Below, in pieces: positions 12,657 to 21,564 of a stretch of DNA of 64,000 bases; the first letter of the stretch is position 1, and each line of letters begins with the position of its first letter. Made by a program: the position numbers and the translations under genes. The notes below the pieces were generated by a model that saw only the letters and a program-made list of their open reading frames with translations, had not been told where the DNA came from and did not search any database. Location of the stretch: positions 15,541,289 to 15,605,288 of the forward strand of contig NC_059395.1 in assembly GCF_905220565.1 (NCBI RefSeq), read 5' to 3'. The DNA comes from Melitaea cinxia (lineage: Eukaryota > Arthropoda > Insecta > Lepidoptera > Nymphalidae).

Positions 12657-13544
12657 GTGGCGCGCGCACATCCCGAGTAGAAAAAAGGTCAGGCTCAACC
12701 AGATCATGTATCTGGACCGGATCAGGATAGGATAAGGTACGCCTGATCCGGCAAGCTCTATCAGGACCAGGTCCGGTCCAGACAAAGATAGCCTGATGTA
12801 AAATATAATCAAGTATGGTAAGGCATACTGGATCAGGACCAGGTCCGGTCCAGACAAGGATAGCCTGATGTAAAATATAATCAAGTATGGTAAGGCATAC
12901 TGGATCAGGACCAGATCCGGTCCAGACAAGGATAGACCGATGTAGAATATAACCAAGTATGTTCAGGCATACTTTATCAGGACCAGGTCCGGTCCAGATC
13001 AGGATAGCCTGAAAGAAATTACGCGAACTGAGCCTGAATCGCGCTATTAAAGTTTTTAAGCGCACTTAGTATATATACAGTTATTAGGACAGTCTAGCAA
13101 GGAGTCCATTTCTACACAGTAGAGCAGTCGTAAGTAATAGGAAATAGTTAATTAGTAGTTAAATATTAGAAGTTAAGAAATAAAATTTAATTAATAATAA
13201 TTAATTAATAACATAAAAATAAATATAAATAATTAATTTCTAAAGTAAAAACATAAATAAATAATACATTGGAAAAAATAAACGGAAATAAATATCATAA
13301 TAATTATGTTAAGTAACATTTATAATATCGTCGTTTTTTTTTTGTTAAACAATTTTTTCAAGAATATACATTCGTGTTTTTTAAAAGGACCGGACCGAAC
13401 CGGCTGATCAGGATGAGATAAGATTTCCTGATCGGGTCCAGACCAATCATCTGCGTTACATGCCTTATCTAATCCTGATCAGGCATGCCTGGTCCGGTCC
13501 TTCTCAGGTAGTCGAAAAAATTTCTACTCGGGATGTTGCGCCAC
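12657..13544. mobile_element. ~890-bp inverted-repeat (MITE-like) element with internal minisatellite
   Basis: Terminal inverted repeats are visible: GTGGCGC at 12657-12663 and CATCCCGAGTAGAAA at 12669-12683 on the left; TTTCTACTCGGGATG at 13521-13535 and GCGCCAC at 13538-13544 on the right. The outer seven and inner fifteen bases are exact reverse complements, separated by 5 bp on the left and 2 bp on the right. Inside are a 72-bp tandem array (12770-13000), a very AT-rich middle (13130-13380) and a right-hand block (13385-13510) reusing the 'ggtccggtcc' and 'cctgatcaggc' words of the array in inverted order. No transposase ORF. Superfamily not recognised. Confidence 0.75.
12700..13005. repeat. 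72-bp minisatellite, about four units
   Basis: 'gg(t/a)tccggtccagac' recurs at 12770, 12842, 12914 (gatccggtccagac) and 12986, exactly 72 bp apart each time. Because 72 is 24 codons, two overlapping minus-strand frames stay open across it (ORFs of 105 and 139 codons made of 24-residue repeats). These ORFs are by-products of the array, not genes. Confidence 0.85.
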
Positions 13545-13689
13545 CTCTTTACGCAACGAGTCCGTTCACCCCGGAAGACGTTTTCCTCAGTTTCTTTAGC
13601 AGTGTTATATTGGCGGTCGCGTGACTCGTTTATGTGTTACAACTTACCCTCATGCTATATTTTAGAGTACTGTGTGGCTACGGCACTAA

Positions 13690-14010
13690 AGAATTTAGCC
13701 ACACCCACGGGAAGAGTCCCGTGGGTGTCGTAAGAGGCGACTAAGGGATAACAAGGTTCCACAACCATCTTGGAACTTAAGAAGCCGACCGATGGCGGGA
13801 TAACCATCCAACTGCTGGCTTTGAAATACACAGGCCGAAGACGGGCAGCAGCGTCTTCGGTGCGACAAAGCCAGTACTGCGGTCACCAACCCGCCTGCCC
13901 AGCGTGGTGACTATGGGCAAAACACATGAGTTCACGTTATTTTTGGCGTCAACTTGTGGAGGCCTATGTCCAGCAGTGGACTGTATAGGCTGTAATGATG
14001 ATATTTTAGA
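13690..14010 (+). mobile_element. LINE-derived fragment (non-LTR retrotransposon leader plus 3' tail)
   Basis: It begins with the self-complementary 'cacccacgggaagagtcccgtgggtg', contains 'gtcgtaagaggcgactaagg' and 'gcctgcccagcgtggtgact', and ends in 'ggcctatgtccagcagtgga' followed by 'ataggctgtaatgatgat'. That tail is characteristic of lepidopteran RTE-like LINEs and is shared with the dead LINE ending near 57055. A diverged reverse copy is nested in the SINE at 18885-19185. The local ORFs are not coding. Confidence 0.7.
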
Positions 14011-14316
14011 GTAACCTCACCCGCTATTATACGCGCTACTATAAGTAGCAAAAACGTTAGTATTAAACTTACTATAAATACTGTTACGAGAATATAAGAT
14101 GTGTAGTCTTGAAATGCTTCGATAATGGCCTTTCGCTTTCTTTGGATTTGTTTGCGCAATAAAATATAACGTTACAAGTAATATGTTTTCAAGTCAGTTT
14201 TTATCTCATACGACATATTAAAATGTCTCTAATCTTTTACGATAACAGCTACATAAACAATAATGTTTGAAAGGAAGGTTTTTAAATTTGCCTTTAGATT
14301 CAACGAATGAATATGC

Positions 14317-14342
14317 CGTCGACGACTAACGAGTCGTCGACG
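14317..14342. repeat. short perfect hairpin, 11-bp arms
   Basis: CGTCGACGACT (14317-14327), loop AACG, AGTCGTCGACG (14332-14342). After one C:C mismatch the pairing continues for four more base pairs outward. It stands out as GC-rich in AT-rich surroundings. No adjacent gene explains it. Confidence 0.7.
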
Positions 14343-14739
14343 CCATAATTCAATGCTGTGAATAATTTTTAACAAGCCTTGTTAATACTGTTGCGAGTAA
14401 TTACTTACTATTCGAATTCCTCATAACTCGATAAGTTCAGTTACACTTATGTGATATATTATTTACTGAAAATTTTAAACAAAAAGCATTACCTATATAA
14501 ATACCCTTATTATGATGTTACCGACAGCTTGAAATGAATCACATATTTGACACCAAAAAGATTCGAATGTGAGTCGGTAAAATGTAATAAGTGACTGTCG
14601 TTAGATATCAAGAATTTTGAAGTTTAACTTTTTAGTCAAAAATAACATATTTTAGTTTTCGATTTGTATCAATAAAATTATTTTAAAGGCCTAACAATTA
14701 CGTTTTAAACTACTTGATTTTATTCGAGAAGATATTTGT

Positions 14740-14905
14740 TGTCTATGGATGTGTATGATGTATGATGGTGTATATTGGATATTGGTGTCTGGGTTTTCTG
14801 GAAGAAATGGCTAATTAGCCATAAGTTCGCCCATTGTACTTCACTGTCTATAACTGTCTTTATGCTTTGTTTGTAATGTATTTGTGGTGTACAATAAAGT
14901 ATAAA
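14740..14905 (+). mobile_element. LINE 3' end fragment
   Basis: 'ctggaagaaatggctaatta', 'gccataagttcgcccattgt' and 'gtacaataaagt' form the conserved 3' UTR end of a lepidopteran non-LTR retrotransposon (Jockey/CR1-like by recollection, not tested). A related copy lies in reverse orientation at 17555-17660. It includes a (GAT)-like simple stretch near 14750-14765. Confidence 0.6.
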
Positions 14906-14909
14906 ATAA

Positions 14910-17540
14910 TAAAATAAGATATTATTTGCAGCTTTTTTATTGGCACTTTCCCACTGGCAAATGTGTAAAATAGTGTCTAGAAGCTACTAATGTTTGATAA
15001 AATTTATTTATTTATATTATTTATTTTTTTAATAAATGTTGGAATATAATCAATGTTATCCATCCAATCAACGTAAAAGTTTTATAGTTACTGGTAGGCA
15101 AATATTATTGTTACCAATTGATTTTTTTTTAACGATAGCGAAATAAGCATTCCGTATTTTAAATGGTCAACTTAAATTATAATGTATAGTAAATCTGGAA
15201 CGTAAATATGTTTGTAACAATAATATATTTGGAATTCAAAGTCGAGGAGAACATACGATTAAACTGTCAAAAACTGACATTAAAATAACCGTGATATTGC
15301 CACACTTACGCAAAGATTCATCGATCTCTTACGAAAACACAAGTACGGCTTTAATGGTAAAAATTTTCAATTTCAAAGTTATATAATACCAAGAGACATT
15401 AACGAAAAAAAAAAACAAATATATATGTATATACATATAGATTACGAATGCGTTGACGTTTAAGGCTAGTGACTCTAACAAGTCCAATATCAAATGTATT
15501 CTTTAATTTTTCTGAACAAATACTTTTCTTATACAAAAATGTCCATTAGATCTCTATCTAAGCTCATTTAATTATAAGTAACAAAAAGGATTTTTTTTTC
15601 ATCACATAAGATTACATATAATTTTCAGTTTTAAATAATGATTATTTTTATATAAACTACAAAATTTATACTTTATACCGTAGTTCACTTGACCATGACA
15701 ACTTCTTAAAATTATCTACATATAATTTTAACTAAATCAACCTGACATTAACAATTATGGCGTTTGAAAATAACTTAACTATAAATAGAAATTTTGTCCA
15801 AAGTCATTTACATAAGTAAGGTGTTTCGAAACATTAAGCATACTGAGAATTGCGATGAAGAGCTTTTAGTAGTAGTTCTAACGTGTTGCACAAACAAAAA
15901 TTAAAGTTAAATAAAAAATAATCTAGTGTTATTCATAACTGACGATCTATCTCGTTACTCAATAGTGTTAATTCTGTTAAATAAAAACATCTTATAAAGT
16001 TGTCCTAAATAAACAAGGGTAAAGACCTTTTGCGTAACTATGTATTACGTGCGCCAGTGAGAGGCAATGTCAGGCTGTGCAATCGCTATTATTATGACAA
16101 GTAAGCAGTCGTTCTCAAAACAATGAATCGGATTTTACAATTTCACAGAATAAGCCGTGTTCATCAAAAATTTCACAGACTTGAACGAGATCACGCAATA
16201 CTATTTAGTTGGTAACGGTATGGATGCAGTTTAGGTGCACGTTTCATAGTGCCAGTTCACACTCCCCGATAAAAGAGATAGAGTAAAATTAAGCGAATGC
16301 TGGGTACAGTAAAATTATTATTGTAAAACAACAAGTTTAAAATGACTAGATAAACGCAACTCGACCCAAGCAAAAATATTGTAATCAGTCGAGTTGCAAT
16401 ACATAACAATTGCATATGAAGGTTCTTCTAATGTCTCTATTTAAATTAAATCTTTTGTTTCGTTAACGTATGTGCCAAAAAAGGTCAATGACCAGCCTCG
16501 ACGTTTCTACAACAGCGTTTGGTACGTGATAAAAGCGTTAATAAACGCTCTAGCACGTTTAATTACAGAGGTATTACAGTTGAATAGGGTTTAATTTCCT
16601 TTATAACATTCGCAAATAGACAGCCTTCTGCCTCAATAGTAACTGCAAAATTTTCTGCGAACTCTATTGTAGGTTAATACTACGCTGTAATGCAATTTGA
16701 GCTTTAATGCAATTTATTTAGAACCATAATGTATTGATAGATTTTGTTAGTTACGGTCTGTTTCAACAGTAAGCGTTGTTGGCCAAAATGTTAGTTTGTT
16801 TATCGTTCGCGCGTACTTGACAGCGAAAAAGTGAAAACGGCTGTGGTGGGATGAGCGTTGTGAAACTAGGCGAGTGACGCGGGCCTCGACGCGAGGGTAT
16901 ACTTTAGCACTGTGGTTATATAATAGGAAATGTGCCAGGTCGGCCATACGGTCGTCACCGAACACATAAGAAGACCGATCCGTGCATAATAAAACGTTAC
17001 GTGATATAGAAGTTATAGAATTTGTCAATAAACAACCTAATAAGCATTTATTGTTGATGTAGAATGTCAGGAATCAAAACAACTTATAAATAGGTATACG
17101 TAGTTCTGCTGTCCAATTTTGTGCCTGACAATGTTCTCTTACAAAAATACTTTATTCATGAAGAATTAGAAACTCCTATAACGATTTCCATCCCAGTTTT
17201 GCTCTCTAAAGCGAAGAATTTTGACTAACGCTTAAATTAAGTTTTATTCATATAACTTAAAATATAACGAACTTTCATACCACACATCTTACCTATTTTT
17301 ACCTAATTTTTACCACATTGTAAAAGAGCCGGAGTGATTATTGAGTCGCTTCAACAGTTTCGAATAAGCGGTGATGAATTATACAGTCACTCACTTACGA
17401 TATTTACTACTATTACTATTAATTCATGAAAGCAAAAAAATAATGTTAGAAAAAAAAAACACTCTTATTCTCACGATCTAATAAATGATTCACATTTAGT
17501 AAAACAATCATTAATTAATTAATTTTATTATTTATTTATT
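14910..17540. other. non-coding DNA upstream of HR4
   Basis: AT-rich, with no exon that I can support. A GC-richer patch at 16750-17000 opens a 93-codon minus ORF without recognisable domains. The one regulatory motif worth recording is the palindrome at 16482-16494, listed separately. Confidence 0.4.
16482..16494. promoter_or_regulatory. candidate ecdysone response element (IR-1)
   Basis: AGGTCA-A-TGACCA is an inverted repeat of the nuclear-receptor half-site with a one-base spacer. It matches 12 of 13 positions of the EcR/USP consensus RGKTCANTGAMCY. It lies about 4.5 kb upstream of the HR4 leader. HR4 is known in insects as a 20-hydroxyecdysone-induced gene, so the position is plausible, but function is inferred from sequence alone. 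Confidence 0.45.
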
Positions 17541-17554
17541 TATACTTAATTGTA

Positions 17555-17660
17555 CTCCACGACCAACTACATTTTATTCAATAAACACGTTTAAAAACAT
17601 TTTCAGACTTTGATGTACAATGGGCGGCTATTTTGCCATTTCTTCCAGACAACCCAATTA
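17555..17660 (-). mobile_element. LINE 3' end fragment, reverse orientation
   Basis: The reverse complement contains 'gtctggaagaaatggcaaaa', 'tagccgcccattgtaca' and further on 'ttgaataaaatgta', matching the LINE tail at 14740-14905 with substitutions. Confidence 0.6.
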
Positions 17661-17744
17661 ATTAAAAAAATATATAAAATTAATATGCATAGAATTAATT
17701 AAACTCTAATTATTGTATTTTATTGAACACAATTAGCTCATTTG

Positions 17745-17798
17745 CCTATACATTTTTCGTGTAATTCGACCAGTGAAATTACACGAAAAATGTATAGG
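17745..17798. repeat. perfect 22-bp inverted repeat (hairpin)
   Basis: The left arm 17745-17766 (starting CCTATACATTTTTCG) and right arm 17777-17798 are exact reverse complements, separated by a 10-base loop (CGACCAGTGA). No coding context. It could be a remnant of a small inverted-repeat element or a cruciform-forming site. Confidence 0.8.
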
Positions 17799-18639
17799 TT
17801 TATTGTTAATCAATACGACATTTTCCTATTGTAATGTCGAAGCCAATCGGTTGAAAGCTGACACATATATGCTAAGTAATGAATTATTTAAATAGATAGT
17901 ATCTGGTTTTATATTTCGGTGCATTCATTAATTTTTCACAGCAGTGTTCACCAAATGTAACAGTTTTACAATAGCGCTAAATGTATGTCATTGACATCGA
18001 ACTATTGTTTATTGTTGTTTCTGGCAGGCGTTCTTTTACTTTCGACCTGTGACACAATGGACTCCAATTAGTAAACGACACTTTACACCAAATAGAGAAT
18101 TTACTTTAAGTGAATCATCAATTCCTATTATCAGGCATATTTTATTTACATGTTATATTATTTTAACGTATACTTATTTAACATTTATTCAGTTTTAACT
18201 TTTTTACTAGAGTTTGAATTAATTATTGGTGTGATTTGAAAAAACCGGTATGCATTTGACGATTTTTTTGTAAGCTTTACTAATTACTGCTTAATAGACA
18301 TTAATTGCTATATAAAAGTTATGCTATAGATAAGTTAAACTTGTTATAGCGATATTAAAAGCAGTATTAAAACTGCTACCTAAAGTACAGATAGGCTGAA
18401 TTATTTCTTTTTTTAAAAGTAGAACCATTTCTATACAATTGGTATTAAGTAGGATATACGTCATCGTACTTGTTGATACTTTATATTTTCGACTGTTTAC
18501 GTATTGATGAGGTCGTTAACGCTTTTATAGAATTCGGATTATCACCAAACACAGACATGGCCTCGACCACACTTAAACTCGAAAACACTTGTTCTACTAT
18601 TTTGAAAAAAACTACCACGTCGTGGATAATAATGCTTCA

Positions 18640-19310
18640 GCCTGTAATATCCTACTGCTAGGCATAAGCCTCTTTTCCCATGTAGGAAAAGGATCAGAGC
18701 TTAATACACCACGCTGCTCCAATGCGGGTTGGCGGATATATTCCCTACTATGAGTAACGATCGCTATCAGGTGTACATGTTAACAATCGGGAGCGACGGC
18801 TTAACGTGTTCTCCGAGGCATGGTGGGGATACCCACAAAGTCTGCACAAACATCCAGATCGCGGCAAACATCTGTATCACTTTAGGTTATCGCAGTCCAA
18901 TATTGCACATAGGCCTCCCAAGTTCAAAAAATGGTGTGAATTCATGGGTTTTGCCCGTAGTCACCACGCTGGGCAGGCGGGTTGGTGACCGCAAGGCTGG
19001 CTTTGTCACACTGACGATGTTGCTTTCCCGTATTCGGTCTGTGTATTATAAAATCAGCAGTTAGATGGTTATCCCGTCATCAGTCGCTTTTTAAGTTTCA
19101 AGGTGGTAGAGGAACTGTGTTAACCCTTAGTCCCCTCTTACGACACACACGGGAAGAGAGGACCCGCTTACTTTACTGCCGTAACCACACAAATAAAAAC
19201 TGTCAATACAAATGTTTGTCATGTGCGGGGATCAAACCCGCAACCGCTATCGCAACAGCCATAAACCAGTGTTGTGATAATTGCGCTAATGCGTCTTCGT
19301 CGGATAGTAG
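18640..19310 (-). mobile_element. tRNA-derived SINE interrupted by a nested LINE fragment
   Basis: Compared with the uninterrupted copy at 34133-34435, the SINE parts are about 18640-18880 ('cagcctgtaatatcctactg', 'cctcttttcccatgtagg', 'gcaaacatctgtat') and about 19200-19310 ('caatacaaatgtttgtcat', 'gggatcaaacccgcaa', 'attgcgctaatgcg'). On the minus strand the latter part is the tRNA-like head with box A- and box B-like words. The insert between them is described separately. Truncations and substitutions show it is old. Confidence 0.7.
18885..19185 (-). mobile_element. LINE-derived fragment nested inside a SINE
   Basis: The reverse complement reads through 'gtgtgtcgtaagaggggact' to 'caacccgcctgcccagcgtg', 'ggtgactacgggcaaaaccc' and a LINE tail resembling 'gaggcctatgtgcaatattg'. 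This is the same unit as 13690-14010 on the opposite strand. The surrounding SINE sequence resumes on both sides, so this fragment inserted second. Confidence 0.65.
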
Positions 19311-20735
19311 CACCATATTTATTTTAGAATTTTAGATTGACACAACAGTGAAATCAAATCTCTACATTGGATATGAAATATATGTAAATTTTTTGTATTA
19401 ATATTAAAAGTACTGTTTTACAAGACTATCAAAAAATAAACAAAAAATAACCAAACTACTAAACTATATCAACATATGAAGAATTATAGTAAATATTTAT
19501 TAGAATTATTACGATATATTGCATCACGTTATCATAAACACGACCAAAAGACGCTTGCTCAAAATCTATTATTTTATCAAATTTTATCAGACAGTGACAT
19601 TTAATAGGGTTTTTGATACTTAAGAGATAATCGATGTTATGCTCATAGGGTAGGTCGTTCAACTTCATATTACCTATCGGTGCCATATGGAAAAATCTCT
19701 ATTGTTAGTTAGTAATAGATATTTTTTTCCTTATGTTATGTTTAGTGAAAATAGTACCGCGGGGTACGACCTATTCTAAATTTTATCAAAAGAGGCTAAC
19801 CTTTTTTGATGCTAACAAATTGAAGGGCGTCAACATTCATGTGATCGCTACACCCTATGAGAAATCCATTATTCGCCGTAACTGATGCCCGAAATATTTC
19901 TGAAACAAGATCACGACGGTTAAGACGACACATTAAACAAGCTTCTCTTCCTGTTTGTGAATATTCCTGAACGAGGTTACGCCGGGTTCTCATTCACCCA
20001 TTTTCCAAACAGACATATTGCGATATTCGAAGCGCGTTTTTGTACAGAAGAATAGTTAACCCAGTTTCCTTGGAAGGTTCCTGGCTAAATATAAGTCGGG
20101 CTACCTGACTGTCGGCGCATGCGACGCATACCGCTGATGGCCACAACGGTTACTGGTATTTATAAAAACAACCTTTCGAACAAACTTTGATGCTTAGGAA
20201 CGATTTTAATAAAGACTTGCTACGAATCTTTTAAACACGGCGTCCGTAATCAAACCCTTAAAGAATATAGTATTTGGTGGAAATTTTCGTAAGAATTAAT
20301 CTATTATAAACTAAATATTACTAATTAAATGAACTAAATATCGCTATATTTTGTAGAGCACACCTGTTTCGTGTGTTTTTCTTTGTTAAAAAAAATAATC
20401 AGTAATCTAGATATTCACGAATGGCGGCCGATGCGAATGAACTCTATTTTAATGTAACCCAACACCAAACTGTGCCATCGGCCCGCCTAACCTTTTAGAC
20501 AAAAAGCATTGGATCGCTTATCTAGGTTATGTATACGAATATTTATATCTATTTAGCCTTTTAAATCTTTTATGTTTTATTCAAAAAAAAATGTGGTTAT
20601 ACGTGTTTACAAAGAGGCACACATATGTATGAAATATAAGTATCTCCTTTAGTTAGAAGAAAAATAGTACAAGAAATCATGGTAACATTTTTTTATAGAA
20701 CGGTCGTTGCACGATCATGAAGAACCGCGCGTGCG
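19311..20735. other. non-coding DNA upstream of HR4
   Basis: Only short ORFs, without domains. The minus ORF 19796-19993 sits in a moderately GC-rich block (19800-20040) that I do not recognise; it may be an old repeat. Confidence 0.35.
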
Positions 20736-21430
20736 CATGCGGCTGACCTAGTTTCGCGCCTGTGATGACTAGTTCCCCTCCATCAGACCACACACGCTAT
20801 ACTGCGATACACCCGGGGCCATTACTGCAACCCATCCTAACACTGAAACGTTGCTATTAAGTTTTAACGAAATCCCTTTCGTCAGTTCAACGAACCCGCT
20901 ATCGAAATCCGCACACTCACACGCGTATCCTCGAACCGAACTGTCAGATAAAAAAATGAAACAAAAAACATCTCGCATAACGGTGAATGAATACAAGACA
21001 GAGATAACTATATTTTGGCTGTGTACCCGCCGATCGTAAGGTCGACAACGAAAAACACTGACGCAATTTTTACAACGTACGTAATTGAGCACTGACGAAG
21101 CAGCGGTGTGTGCGTGAGCGCCGAGAGCGACGCCCGCGTCCGCCGAAACGGAGGCGGAATATTTAGGTGAAAGTGTTTCGAATTTCGACATGACGACATT
21201 TGCGCGCAGTCGTTATCGTGATTTTGCCGAATCGAGAGGTTCGGAGATCGCGCACGCGACCGCAACGCGCCTCCGATCTGCGTACGCGCTATCTTTATGT
21301 GCTCGTTCCGCAGGAAGTGCGCCTTACTCCGCGTGCTGAACGTGTCAAGTGCTGCGTCGGAAAAGAATGCTAAGAGTCGGTGTGTCAAAAAGTTTTCGAA
21401 GACGTAAATTAAAAAGTGATCGGTGAATTA
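20736..21430 (+). promoter_or_regulatory. HR4: HR4 promoter and 5' leader (GC-rich island)
   Basis: Base composition changes abruptly here from about one-third GC to a CpG-rich block that ends just before the HR4 start exon. I see no clear TATA box, so initiation may be dispersed or Inr-type and the transcription start is unknown. A half-site TGACCT occurs near 20746. Long minus-strand ORFs here (20769-21191 and 21008-21388) are explained by the high GC content. The island, the downstream donor splice site at 21565 and the in-frame joining to exon 2 together place the main HR4 promoter here. Confidence 0.55.
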
Positions 21431-21552
21431 GAAAAGCCTTGGAACTTCATGTGATGTACTAGCTGCAGCGCTAGGCAAGCTGTCGGCTGGCGACAACCTG
21501 GGGCCCGAGGCGCTTGACGCCTCTTCACATGCACTTCAACTTCAGACGATGA
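21190..21552 (+). other. cluster of upstream ORFs in the HR4 leader
   Basis: Five small ORFs precede the HR4 start codon: 21190-21339 (49 codons before the stop), 21367-21426 (19 codons), 21449-21454 (ATGTGA, a minimal start-stop), 21454-21462 (ATG TAC TAG) and 21529-21552 (7 codons before its TGA). The TGA of the last one (21550-21552) overlaps the HR4 ATG (21549-21551) as ATGA. If the transcript starts upstream of 21190 all five are in the mRNA. Such a leader would be expected to restrict translation and to favour leaky scanning or reinitiation. Confidence 0.6.
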
Positions 21553-21564
21553 CCTCCACAATGG
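21549..21564 (+). CDS. HR4: HR4 coding exon 1 (MTSTM)
   Basis: ATGACCTCCACAATGG followed by donor GTAAAT. Splicing to exon 2 completes a Gly codon (G|GA) and continues ATA ATG ACA CTC in frame, so the protein would begin MTSTMGIMTLSRG. The frame is also open for 38 codons upstream to a TAG but without an ATG. The assignment rests on frame compatibility and the leader-like context. If wrong, translation would start at 33954. Confidence 0.6.

Noticed and set aside
12639..13065. Minus-strand ORFs of 105 and 139 codons with 24-residue repeats
   Set aside because: Produced by the 72-bp minisatellite, which is a multiple of three; located inside a transposon.
16747..17028. 93-codon minus ORF upstream of HR4
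   Set aside because: No domain, no splice or promoter context and only one frame open by local composition; left uncalled.
20769..21388. Minus-strand ORFs of 140 and 126 codons in the HR4 leader
   Set aside because: They overlap each other in different frames, have no domain and lie in a CpG-rich island where stops are rare by composition.
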